A stretch of 64,000 bases of DNA, taken from positions 8,420,241 to 8,484,240 of the forward strand of contig CP154955.1 in assembly GCA_039621445.1 (NCBI GenBank), in the 5' to 3' direction. Below, one piece after another: positions 24,508-31,405 of this stretch. This DNA is from Euglena gracilis. Taxonomy: Eukaryota; Euglenida; Euglenophyceae; Euglenales. Within the stretch, counting starts at the first letter, position 1. The number at the start of each line of letters is the position of its first letter. The position numbers and the translations under genes are program-made. The notes beneath the pieces were generated by a model. It saw only the letters and a list, made by a program, of their open reading frames with translations, made no database searches and had not been told where the DNA came from.

Positions 24508-26421
24508 TTGAAGAGAGCCTGAGGGGGGGGATCTCCAGCCATGGCGGTGTCCTGGCGTCCGAACTGCACCCCGGCCCGGAGACACTAACCCTCAGCGAGC
24601 GGCTCTACAACGCTGTCAGCCCGACGCTGCGGGTGCTGGACTTCGAGAAGGCGCGGAAGCAATCGTGGCTCATCTTCGTCGACTGTCCCCGCCTTGAATT
24701 GCTGTGCAGGGCCCCATCCCCTATAATGGCCTCCTTTGTGCAGCTGGAAAAAGCCACCAGCAAGTCGGGAGTGCCCCCCTTTGGCTTTGACATGTATGTG
24801 AACCAAACTTTCCCGTATTTTTTTGTGCCAAGGACAAGGGGGGTGGATGAGGTAGTGACTGGACTACCTCTCCCCCCCCCCTTGTCCAACGACCGGGCTT
24901 GCCCAACGACCACCCCCCCCCCCGGTCAGAGACGATCTTTTCGTGTACGACCTTGGGGAAATGAGACTTGATAATGTTCTTGCTTTTGATTTTCTTCTTT
25001 CCAGCTTCTCCGACTTCTGTGATGAACCACTGCCCAATGGGTTGTTGTGTTCTCTATCGTCGCTCGAATGGTGACCTTGCAGAAGGCATCGTTGTGGGCC
25101 CCTCCCGGTACGGTGATGGTCAAGCATCTATAGTAAAAATGGCCGAAAATGGCTGAAAATGGCCGAAAATGGCCGAAAATGGCCGAAAATGAGAAAACTT
25201 TTTTCGATTTTTTTTTGCCTAACAGTTTCTTCCCTGAGGGGCAATTTCCAGTGCGACTGATTCTTGTCTCTGTACAGCCATTCTTTTGGCCCTGCAACAC
25301 ATGCTGCTCACCTCCGAATGGGTTGTTTGGGCCAAAGCTGAAGGTTTTGATGACATTTCAGAAAATTTTGGTGACAAGGGCGATGCTGGCATTTTTTTTG
25401 TATATTTTGAAGGATGAAACCCGTTTTTGGATAATTTCTCCACAAATCTCCAGTATTACACCCACATTGGCTCAATATTTGCCAAATCAGTGCAAATTGA
25501 TCCAAAATGGCCAATTTGGGTCATTATGAGCACATTTTATGTCATATTTGACCATTTTGCGCCAATTTGCTGATTTTGGGTTGTTTTCCCAATTCTTTGT
25601 GGACATTGGTGGCGTTTTTAGGCAAGTTTAGGTTATTTGAAGCCATCTTAGGTCATTTTGGTTGCTTTTTGGGGCTTTTTGTGGTCAATTTTGGGATTTT
25701 TGTGGTCATTTTGCTGGGTTGAGAGCCAATACGTGAGATTGGCTATTGTCAGGTGCGAAGCGCCAAAAATTTTCAGCGAGACGCGCCGGAAATTCCCCCT
25801 CCCCCCTTGTCTAACGACCACCCCCCCTGGTCAGAGACGAATATTGGCCATTTTAACGACCGCCCCCCCCCCCCCCGGTCAGAGACGAATATTAGCGGTC
25901 GTTGGACAAGGGGGGGAGGTAAGAGGGGTGGGTGAGGTAGCACTGGACTCTTTCTCTGTTTGATGAGTTTATCTTTTTTTGTTCAAATAATAACACCCAG
26001 TTCACCAAGTTCTTGGGCGGCGCACCTCGCACTTAAGCTTTTTTTGCTGAGGTGCGATTTTTTTCGCTTAAGCTTGATTTGCGCATTTTTCGCAAATCGA
26101 CCAAAAACCAGCGGCGTTGCAAGGGGTGAGAGCGAAGATAGCAGGGTTGGACAAAATGCGGGCGATTTCTTGTTTTTAGCACTGGACTCCCAGGAATTGC
26201 GTGTTTTTTTGCTGTTTTTGTTTGAGGTCGGAATGACACGAAAACCCCGGACCCATCCCATCCCCCCTAAAATGAAAAACACGGACAAAAACACCAAAAC
26301 CCCATTTTGTGCAATGTGGCTCCCCTCACCGTTTGTTACTGGCTCTGGCTGGCTCCCCCAGGCCTCCGAGCCTCCCAGCCTGAAGCGAAAGTGGTCCGAA
26401 GGGGAAGGGGCGCCGAACTAA
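6318..26421 (+). CDS. F-box protein with leucine-rich motifs, 13 exons
   Basis: Predicted join of 13 exons: 6318-6324, 6953-7023, 7970-8008, 11146-11187, 11255-11282, 13036-13226, 13321-13356, 15488-15562, 17001-17113, 19017-19164, 21429-21601, 24527-24704, 26353-26421; 1170 nt, 389 aa. The N-terminus MDLTIPEAVLWEVAGFL, then AVCRQFRWLANKHSYL, is a clear F-box (Skp1-binding) with the usual L-P/I-x-E-x-x-L and V-C-R-x-F/W-x-x-L-A landmarks. Later exons carry leucine-rich pieces (ARLRRLELHIHK, FQQLRRLAIG, PTLRVLDFEKA) as in F-box/LRR substrate adaptors of SCF ubiquitin ligases. The tail is PPSLKRKWSEGEGAPN. Two introns are GT-AG; ten appear non-conventional. Exons with F-box and LRR motifs are firm; joins in the last third are tentative. 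Confidence 0.6.
6460..6528. repeat. (CTC)n trinucleotide repeat
   Basis: About 23 uninterrupted CTC/CCT units. Confidence 0.97.
6590..6910. mobile_element. C/G-tract arrays with GGTTTGACCTCCC / GGGTCGACCCC words
   Basis: Repeated GGTGGGAGGGTTTGACCTCC units (6620-6700), then facing C- and G-tract words, then GGCGCCTTCGGCGCC-type hairpin at about 6778-6792 and GGGGGGTTCGACCCCCC. The architecture matches other elements in the window. Confidence 0.55.
6953..7023 (+). CDS. F-box gene exon 2
   Basis: Reads TIPEAVLWEVAGFLTHAESE RSR: helix 1 and 2 of the F-box. High GC at third codon positions. Confidence 0.62.
7024..7969 (+). other. Predicted non-conventional intron 2 of the F-box gene
   Basis: No GT/AG ends. 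5' TCC-GCGC-CTCTG pairs with 3' CAGAG-tt-GCGC, 9 bp, with +4 to +6 facing -8 to -6. The join keeps frame and restores the F-box. Confidence 0.6.
7970..8008 (+). CDS. F-box gene exon 3
   Basis: 39 nt, AVCRQFRWLANKH, the V-C-R-x-F segment of the F-box. Confidence 0.62.
8385..8535. mobile_element. C/G-tract element with GGAAAAAAATTTTCC and GCGAAGCACCGG hairpins
   Basis: Facing C8/G9 tracts, repeated CTAGCAGACCCC / GGGATCTGCTAG words in inverse orientation, then GGTGCGAAGCACC hairpin and A/T-rich GGAAATTTTTTC. Same plan as the element near 9775-9950. Confidence 0.55.
9105..9302. mobile_element. CCCCCAAATAAC / GTTATTTGGGGG inverted-repeat element
   Basis: The left end has two AACCCCCCCAAATAAC words; the right side has four TGTTATTTGGGGGG words. 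Short flanking TCGTGATTAT-type repeats occur on both sides. Confidence 0.65.
9775..9950. mobile_element. C/G-tract element with AGTACTGTC units
   Basis: Two GGGGGGAGTACTGTC units, a facing CCCCTCCCGGGG junction, then CCGGCGCTGCGCGCCG hairpin. It lies in intron 3 of the F-box gene. Confidence 0.5.
10265..10660. mobile_element. CATAAACCCCC / GGGGGTTTATGG inverted-repeat element
   Basis: A left word CATAAACCCCC faces right copies GGGGTTTACAGG, GGGGTTTATAG and GGGTGTTTATGGG. The inside holds FRAME-free AT-rich DNA and GGTTTGGTTGGTTGGCC-type words also present at 5250 and 10580. Confidence 0.5.
11146..11187 (+). CDS. F-box gene exon 4
   Basis: 42 nt, SYLKRAIPISLHIT. It completes the F-box (L-A-N-K-H-S-Y-L-K-R) and ends at GTGCAC. 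Confidence 0.58.
11188..11254 (+). other. Short GT-AG intron of the F-box gene
   Basis: 67 nt, donor GTGCAC, pyrimidine-rich acceptor TTTCATTCCAG. Confidence 0.5.
11255..11282 (+). CDS. F-box gene exon 5 (28-nt micro-exon)
   Basis: DILNPQPEL plus one nt. Phase and end are supported by the GGAATC/GATTCC pairing of the following intron. Confidence 0.48.
11283..13035 (+). other. Predicted non-conventional intron of the F-box gene
   Basis: 5' ACG-GGAATC pairs with 3' GATTCC-AAAGC; +4 to +6 face -8 to -6. It carries the 0.6-kb element at 11335-11967. Confidence 0.5.
11335..11967. mobile_element. Nested inverted-repeat element with TTGTCGTACGACC arms
   Basis: The left arm CCTACCCGCCCCCCCCC then TTGTCGTACGACC has a right inverse GGTCGTACGACAA then G-run and GTAGG. 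Inside are nested GCCAGCCC/C-G tract words, a CGGCGCTTTGCGCCG hairpin and three CCGGTCGCAGGTTGCAGG units. Confidence 0.75.
13036..13226 (+). CDS. F-box gene exon 6 (leucine-rich)
   Basis: Reads FHIEVTWVS early and LTRLLATLDPARLRRLELHI at the end. GC-rich third positions; leucine spacing fits LRR-like repeats. An alternative GT donor sits 3 nt upstream of the chosen end. Confidence 0.6.
13227..13320 (+). other. Small predicted non-conventional intron (94 nt)
   Basis: 5' CCAGGGCTG pairs perfectly with 3' CAGCCCTGG (9 bp). A GT-AG reading of the same region (GTGCGG to CACAG) keeps the same frame with an extra Pro-Trp-Val-Gln, so the class is not settled. Confidence 0.5.
13321..13356 (+). CDS. 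F-box gene exon 7
   Basis: 36 nt, YLQDPPCRRLDQ. Confidence 0.5.
13540..13919. mobile_element. Inverted-repeat element with TATGTCCAACGACC arms
   Basis: Perfect arms: left C8 then TATGTCCAACGACC, right GGTCGTTGGACATA then G8. The left arm word is duplicated, and a third copy with CGGTCAGAGGACA lies near the right arm. Related words occur at 24880, 25797, 46340 and 49610. Confidence 0.8.
14612..15062. mobile_element. CCCCCAAAATAAGACCC / GGGGTCTTATTTTGGGG element
   Basis: Inverted words at both sides with an internal CCCGGGTCTTATTTTTGGG, plus two hairpins CTTCGGCGCTTC..GCCG (14779) and CTTCGGCGCTTCGCGCCG (14936). Confidence 0.65.
15488..15562 (+). CDS. F-box gene exon 8
   Basis: 75 nt, VTEWFYEFDCLVFDSGPPAT then LDTYV. 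Confidence 0.55.
15563..17000 (+). other. Predicted non-conventional intron of the F-box gene
   Basis: 5' ATA-ACGTGGAGC pairs with 3' GCTTCCCGT-CAGAG (8 of 9 pairs), frame kept on both sides. It holds a 32-nt T run and a G/T low-complexity tract (15800-16135). Confidence 0.52.
15800..16135. repeat. Low-complexity poly-T and G/T-rich tract
   Basis: T32 at about 15839-15872 followed by alternating G-runs and T-runs to a G14 run near 16121. Confidence 0.9.
17001..17113 (+). CDS. F-box gene exon 9
   Basis: GRKLWHDSEEESWLQVVLDQ then LPALTTHRLRQFVPIFSG; ends at GTTGCC. Confidence 0.6.
18180..18590. other. C/G-tract inverted-repeat segment inside a GT-AG intron
   Basis: Facing CCCCCTCCCC and GGGGGGGAGC-type words around 18215-18270 and 18535-18580. 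No coding evidence despite long open frames. Confidence 0.4.
18590..18840. repeat. AT/TA microsatellite with GA run
   Basis: ATATAC and TATA alternation ending in GAGAGAGAGAGGGAGAGA. Confidence 0.95.
19017..19164 (+). CDS. F-box gene exon 10
   Basis: After acceptor TTTACTCCACAG. HCLWLDDLKCIRRCGNSPWR then SLWSVARFQQLRRLAIGVDA. Good coding bias and an LRR-like FQQLRRLAIG. Confidence 0.6.
19165..21428 (+). other. Predicted non-conventional intron of the F-box gene
   Basis: 5' AGACCC-TGCC can pair with 3' GGCA-ggt-GGGTCT (10 bp with a bulge). The exact ends may shift by 1-2 nt. It carries six GAAGCGG hairpins. Confidence 0.42.
19441..22906. repeat. Family of about 13 small GGAAGCGG/CCGCTTCC hairpins
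   Basis: Copies of about 23 nt at 19441, 19632, 19735, 19857, 20593, 20721, 21701, 21731, 22575, 22744, 22781, 22854 and 22884. Each has an 8-10 nt arm GAGGAAGCGG, a 3-5 nt A-rich loop (14 nt in the 19735 copy) and the inverse arm. Compensating arm changes (GATGAAGCG with CGCTTCGTC) suggest the stem is kept. All lie in two adjacent introns of the F-box gene. Confidence 0.85.
21429..21601 (+). CDS. F-box gene exon 11
   Basis: Contains MFMAHPRLLFSSYWSGEGLR then AVFVLKAYRRLSAAHDLVN. A plain GT-AG start at 21459 (CTCCCAG) is an alternative. Confidence 0.52.
24210..24320. mobile_element. Partial copy of the TTATATCGAACCCTGCC element
   Basis: GGATTCAGGTGGGGGTGTCC, facing C/G tracts with GGGTCGGACCC words, then CCTTATATCGAACCCTGCCCC, matching the right arm of the element at 3890-4231. 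Confidence 0.5.
24462..24506. repeat. (CA)n microsatellite
   Basis: About 20 CA units immediately upstream of an exon. Confidence 0.95.
24527..24704 (+). CDS. F-box gene exon 12 (leucine-rich)
   Basis: GVLASELHPGPETLTLSERL then YNAVSPTLRVLDFEKARKQS and LIFVDCPRLELL. Strong coding bias and LRR spacing. Confidence 0.62.
24705..26352 (+). other. Last predicted intron of the F-box gene
   Basis: 5' CAGGGCC pairs with 3' GGCTCTG (7 bp, one wobble). The acceptor region also offers a normal CTCCCCCAG. Confidence 0.4.
25797..25916. mobile_element. Short TTGTCTAACGACC / GGTCGTTGGACAA inverted-repeat element
   Basis: C-run plus TTGTCTAACGACCACC on the left, GGTCGTTGGACAA plus G-run on the right, with two C-run GGTCAGAGACGAAT units between. 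Confidence 0.75.
26353..26421 (+). CDS. F-box gene exon 13 (terminal)
   Basis: ASEPPSLKRKWSEGEGAPN then TAA. A GT-AG acceptor at 26370 would drop Leu-Pro-Gln. Confidence 0.5.
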   Translation, partial: LPQASEPPSLKRKWSEGEGAPN

Positions 26422-27021
26422 CAGCAGGTATGTGTTCCTTCAAATTGTGTTGCAATGAAAAAGGAGAGGGATTTGAACAAAGAAAAAATGTTGTTGTGCG
26501 CAATTTCGCAAATCGACCTCCCAGGTCAACAACGACCACGAATACCCCAGGATTCACACCAGGCTTGTGCTTACAAACCGGGTTGTGGGAGGGGGGGTGG
26601 GTGCTATGGGGTGCCTGCCCCTAGCAGGCACCCCATAGCACCCACCCCCCCCCCGTGGGGTAGGCACCCGACTAAGCACAAGCCTGATTCACACTGCTGA
26701 AAATGGTGCGGCGAATGTGAGTCAGGGACAGAAGATGAGGTCAGTATGCGCATATACGCACACCGTCATGCGCTACCGGCCTCATGTGCATTTATGCAAA
26801 GGGATCCAAGCAAGTGTCATGACCCATAAACAGTCATCGCTCCCCTGGCCTTTGTAATAAACAATATCAGCTGAAGGCTGACGGCGCAGTCTACTCTGAA
26901 AACAGAAAGAAATGCATTGAAAGAACCCTGGTATTAAACGCCATGTTGGATAAAAAAAGGTCGGTGCGAAATTGCGCATGTCATCGTGAAATATTTGTAC
27001 GCACCGTCCACGAGCGTAAAG
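26422..27021. other. Spacer between the F-box gene and gene X
   Basis: Probable 3' UTR of the F-box gene, holding the intron-like insertion at 26557-26691, then plain sequence. AG at 27020-27021 is a possible trans-splice acceptor for gene X. Confidence 0.5.
26557..26691. mobile_element. Intron-like insertion with perfect terminal stem and 9-bp direct repeats
   Basis: GATTCACAC occurs on both sides (26551-26559 and 26686-26694). The inner arms AGGCTTGTGCTTA and TAAGCACAAGCCT are perfect inverse copies, and the core is a second perfect hairpin with arms of about 29 nt (GGGTGCTATGGGGTGCCTGC and its inverse). Read as an intron it has CAG at +4 to +6 and CTG at -8 to -6, exactly as in the coding introns. 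Confidence 0.75.
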
Positions 27022-27025
27022 ATAC

Positions 27026-27193
27026 ATGTCGTCGAAGTGCGAAATGGGCAAACCATTACGACGTGCGCACTTTGCGCACACTAACCACAATGACAAAATT
27101 CAGACAGAACGCATCATAATTGACCCCAAACACCATCTTCAATGGCTCCTTCGGGTGCACAATTTCTTCCGCCACACCCTCTCCTCCACCTTG
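27026..27193 (+). CDS. Gene X exon 1
   Basis: 56 codons from ATG, ending FRHTLSSTL. The A/T pairing of the next intron places the end. Confidence 0.5.
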
Positions 27194-27604
27194 AGGTTTT
27201 TTTTAGGGCCAATTCTGGCCCAGTGACCCAGTGGTCCAGGTCCTTGTGGAGACCATGAACCTCTAGTAGCACACCGCTGGCACGTCCTGGCACATATGCA
27301 ACTGCGCCCCTTGGGCAAAGGGGCTACCTCGAAAACCCCTACCATGCCCCCTGGCTTGTGTTTTGCTGCACTCAGGTGGCGAAGGGTGATTGGCGCTTTA
27401 GCAGCCACAAGACCTTCATTAATCCCCCGTCGTTTTTGTTTAAGAAAAGTGTCCAACAGTCACGAGGAGTTACATGTCATCAATTCCTCCCGCACAACTT
27501 CCAAACTGATGTCACAAAAACGATCTGTCGTGCGGGTTGGAAATACAATATACGCACCTGTATGTATATATGGATATACACACACACATATATATGTATA
27601 TATG

Positions 27605-27639
<35 letters not shown>

Positions 27640-30600
27640 ATTATAACCCCCCCCCAAATAATACCCCCCCAAATAATACCCCCCCCAAATAATCCCCCCC
27701 CCCCTTGGGGTCCGACTTCGGCCGCCGAAATAATGCCCCCCCCCCCTGCTCCGGGCCGAAGGCCCGGATTTTTGACCTGAAAATGTCGGTAAAAATCACA
27801 ATCTCTGACAACAAATTATGAAAAAATGGATTTTTCTGGCTCATCTGACCTCCAAAAATGGTAAATTTCACAAGAAAGTTCAAAAAATGACCCCAAAGGG
27901 CGGTTTTGGGTGCTATTTTGGGTTTTACGGGACTTCGAAAAATTTCGAAAAGTTTGGAAAAATAATACCCCCCCCCCAAATAATACCTCCCCCTCGGGAC
28001 GGGACTTCGGGCGAAAAAATAATACCCCGGGGGGGTATTATTTGGGGGGGGTTTATTATATATTATATATATTATAAACATATATATACACACGTGTGGT
28101 TTGTGTGCGCAAATGCGCATATAAACCCTCATTTCACAAATTCGACACACAATTTGGTCTGTCGATGGCGGCAGAGTTCTGGAAAGTTTTTATGTCACAA
28201 TCATCATCTAATTTAACTGCACATCACATTGTCAAAATGGTGTAAAGTTGATCTGATTCAAACGGATATGTTTCACCCTGTAATCACAGACAGCTGGGAC
28301 ACACCAAAACACAACACACGCAACCAAAACCAAAACAAAACGCAACAGCCAGGGTGTACAACCCACCTGTTTGACAGATGTCGCTCCAGCCATATCAGAA
28401 AACTCGTTAGGATGAAATTTCGAAACCTTTGTGTTTCCTCACCTGTATCGTAAGGTGTGCATCTTCCATATTTCTGTTTCCTTTGGTGCATTCGGCGGAT
28501 GAAGGTATTCATAAAAAGTGTCAGTTTGCGCAACTGCTCACATCCACAAAGAAAAAAGTTTAAGTGCGAGGTGCGCCGCTCTGAGAAGTTCGGCTACCTG
28601 ATGAATTATATTGGGGATGAGGGTGGTACCAGTTGAATTCCAAAATCGCGTGTCTGCATTCACCTGCAAACAGAAACATATCAACATGGCTGACCAAGGA
28701 ATTTCTTAAGCCAAAACCCACCCTACCCTCAGGGATTCCAACCAACCACCACTTTTTTCCCTGCAGTAATAAAATTTTGTCCAAGCGCTAATAGAGTTTT
28801 CGCAACACGGCGAAGCCGGGCTGGGCTGGGAAAAAATGTTCAAAAGGGCCAAAAATGGCCTTTTTTGATGATTTTTTTTGTTTATTTCCATATCAAATTT
28901 TTGGCTGAGAAAAATGGACAACAAATGGATTTGGGCTTTTTTTTTGCCCGTTTTCGGGGTACTCCAGCCAGGTCCAGCCCGACAACCGGGAGAGCCCACC
29001 CCCTGAACTCCAACCCCTGGGGGGGGGGGGTTCAGCCAGCACCTTTTTCCCAGCCAACACCTTTTTCCAGCTGACCAGCCGACCTGTCCTTAAAAAATTC
29101 TTTGTTGCTGACAGCATTTCTCGCAGTTTTCACCTGAGGGATGAACCCCTGTTCCTGGTTGGCAGTTGTGGCCCGTTCGGATCTGGATTTGTCCCAGTCA
29201 AGCCAATCTCCATTGATGATTTTGGGAGTATATATGTATACATATTTTTGTGGGGAAAGCAAACATGTATGTACGTATGTATGTATGCATACATGCATGC
29301 ATATATGTATGTATGCATGCATGCATGTATGTATGTGTGTATGTATGTATGTATGTATGTATGTATGTATGTATGTATGTATGTATGTATGTATGTATGT
29401 ATGTATGTATGTATGTATGTATGTACGTGCGTATGTACGTGCGTCTGTATGTATGTATGTATGTATGTACGTACGTACGTATGTACGTATGTATGTACGT
29501 ACGTACGTCTGTACGTATGTACGTATGTGCGTATGTATGCATGTATGCATGCATGCATGTATGTATGTATGCATGCATGTATGTATGTGTGTACGTAGGT
29601 GCGTATGTACGTATGTACGCCTGTAATGTCTGTCTGTATGTATGTATGTATGTATGTATGTATGCATGCATGCATGTATGTATGTATGTATGTATGTATG
29701 TATGTATGTATGTCTGTATGTTTGTATGTATGTATGTATGTATGTATGTATGGCTGTGTGTATGTATGCATGCATGTGTGTATGCGATGTATGCATGTGT
29801 GTTTGAACATAATGGGTGTATGTATATGTTATGTAAAGCCGCAGGCTTCCAACACTGCCATGTTTGCCCATTTTTGGGTCAAAAATCAATTTCCCCAAAT
29901 TTCTCAAAAATTGTTGGGAATCAAGGTATATATCTGCCCACCTAAAATGAAGTCCTGGGTGCATGTGCCCAGACACCCCATGTGCCTGTATGGTGATTTT
30001 TTTTTGCCAATCCCCCGCCGTGCCTGAGACAGCCCATTTTCGGCTCAAATTTGGGCCGCCTTTGGACCCAAAAGAATCTCGAAGTTCGAAGTATCTCGAA
30101 AATGAAGCAAAGTCGATCAAAATGGATATTTTTATGCTCGGGCTGGCCACTCCCTCCAGGCCGGGCCGCCGGGTTAGACGAGGCCTGGCCGAGACATGTT
30201 GCTTTTGGTAACAAAGTCAAGGAATGGTTGGCGAGAATCCGACCCCCAAAATGACTCCAAATCGGGCAATTTTGGCAAAATTTGTCAAAAATGTCGTTTT
30301 TGATGATGGTCGGTTTCAAAAAAATTAACAATAATCATTTGGAGGTTTTTGCAGCCGAAAAAATCGTCCCCACGGGGTCTGTCAGTTTTTTTCCCAGGGA
30401 AAGGGTCAAAAGTCAAGGGTTTTTAAGGGGGGTGTAGGTGGGCTGCACTGGCCTTGAGTGCCACTCCCCTAATTCTTACCCACCTTTTAACTGCCCTCTT
30501 CCCAGGAAGCAATTTTTTAGTGGCTGTGGGCGAAAGAAAACTCTGAGGCTTGAATTGGTGAGTGATAGTCTGTATGCATTGCGTGTGCTTTTTCGCCGTT

Positions 30601-30948
30601 TTCTTCGTTATTCGCCGTGCCTGCAGGCATCAAGGGTTCAATGCCACCCCGCCGATTTCCAGCCGTCATCAGTTTTTAACGGGAATGCCAGAAACGGGAC
30701 GAGCAGTGGGGGGGGGACCCCGAATCCTGGTGGGTGGTGTCTGTGGTCGGTGGGTCAGGGCTGGACGGCAACCCCTGAACCCCTTGGGTGGGTGGGGTAA
30801 GCGGGTAAACCGTCGGGCGGCCGGAGCATGGGCTTGGTGCCCAGTGCGTCGCGCGACGTACCAAGACCAGTACGGGCTGTGGGACGAGCTGGAGGTGGTG
30901 GAGGAGGGTGGCCCCTTCACCCGCGCGGAGGGCTATGCCCAGGCTTGA
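27026..30948 (+). CDS. Gene X: small protein of unknown function, 3 exons
   Basis: Predicted join 27026-27193, 28559-28621, 30847-30948; 333 nt, 110 aa. It begins MSSKCEMGKPLRRAHFAHTN, has a helix-like LQWLLRVHNFFRHTLSSTL, a basic FKCEVRRSEKFGYLMNYIG segment, and an acidic end QYGLWDELEVVEEGGPF. An AG lies 4 nt before the ATG. Both introns lack usable GT-AG pairs in phase. The second has GGTACCA near its start and TGGTGCC near its end. No signal peptide or membrane span. I do not recognise the family; it could be a lineage-specific mitochondrial or cytosolic factor, but nothing shows this. Confidence 0.55.
27560..27640. repeat. ATATGT/GT microsatellite
   Basis: ATATATGTATAT alternation followed by about nine GT units. 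Confidence 0.95.
27647..28057. mobile_element. CCCCCAAATAATACC inverted-repeat element, 0.4 kb
   Basis: Left end with three CCCCCCCAAATAATA words, an internal pair at 27965-28000, right end GGTATTATTTGGGGGGG. Inside is a hairpin GGGCCGAAGGCCC. Confidence 0.75.
28559..28621 (+). CDS. Gene X exon 2
   Basis: 63 nt, FKCEVRRSEKFGYLMNYIGD E. Clear coding character. Confidence 0.58.
28622..30846 (+). other. Predicted non-conventional intron 2 of gene X
   Basis: 5' GGT-GGTACCA pairs with 3' TGGTGCC-CAGTG (7 bp, one wobble), +4 facing -6, frame kept. It carries the second TATG array. Confidence 0.52.
29262..29800. repeat. Second (TATG)n array, degenerate with TACG and CATG blocks
   Basis: Same unit as the array at 1-1189 but with runs of GTACGTACGTACG and GCATGCATGCATG. 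Long open frames here are repeat artefacts. Confidence 0.97.
30847..30948 (+). CDS. Gene X exon 3 (terminal)
   Basis: RRATYQDQYGLWDELEVVEE then GGPFTRAEGYAQA and TGA. Very strong GC3 coding bias. Confidence 0.65.
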   Translation, partial: RRATYQDQYGLWDELEVVEEGGPFTRAEGYAQA

Positions 30949-31297
30949 CCTCTGCTTCGGAAAGGCCCGCTTTAACGCTGCCCCCCAGAAAGCAGGAAAC
31001 CACAAAAGCGTTCTTTTTGTCCTTTTTTGTTGATTTGTAGTTTTTCAGAAATCTCAGAATTTGACTGCATAACCCCAACCCAGTTGGATTTGGACTGTTT
31101 TGCAAGTTTTTGGACACCAACCATTCAATTTCGGCAGAATTTGCGGGGATTTGGATTTGGACTGTTTTGCAAGTTTTTGGACACCAACCATTCAATTTCG
31201 GCAGAATTTGCGGGGGTTTTTTTACGGGTTTTTGCGTTGTTTTTATCGAGTGTTCATTTGTATCTCCCGAAAGTTGTCATTTTGTAGTCTGTACCAG
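30949..31297. other. Spacer between genes X and Y
   Basis: Contains a 67-nt tandem duplication. AG at 31296-31297 (CTGTACCAG) is a possible trans-splice acceptor. Confidence 0.5.
31087..31216. repeat. 67-nt tandem duplication
   Basis: Two nearly identical copies of the segment beginning TTTGGACTGTTTTGCAAG and ending CAGAATTTGCGGGG. Confidence 0.9.
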
Positions 31298-31307
31298 CTA
31301 ACTTGTC

Positions 31308-31405
31308 ATGTTTGAAATTCAAGGCCTCCCTGGCTGGGAAAAACACCGGGGAGGAGGGTTGGTACCAAATGTGTTGACAGAGAACATTCAGAACTTCCAG
31401 CAGTG
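31308..31405 (+). CDS. Gene Y exon 1
   Basis: MFEIQGLPGWEKHRGGGLVP then NVLTENIQNFQQ; ends in phase 2 at GTAACC. The following intron is 41 nt. Confidence 0.58.

Larger units (their letters stand above)
21602..24526 (+). other. Predicted non-conventional intron of the F-box gene
   Basis: 5' AGA-AGGCTC pairs with 3' GAGCCT, 6 nt before the end. An alternative GT-AG path joins 21673 to 24539. Confidence 0.38.
27194..28558 (+). other. Predicted non-conventional intron 1 of gene X
   Basis: T-run from +4 against the A-rich CAAAGAAAAAAG at the 3' end. Weak, because it is low complexity. It contains the element at 27647-28057. Confidence 0.35.

Noticed and set aside
26782-27096. 104-codon reverse-strand frame
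   Set aside because: It overlaps the well-supported first exon of gene X on the other strand and matches nothing known to me.
29032-30150. 372-codon reverse-strand frame rich in His-Thr-Tyr-Ile
   Set aside because: It spans the second TATG array; the non-repeat part has no conserved feature.
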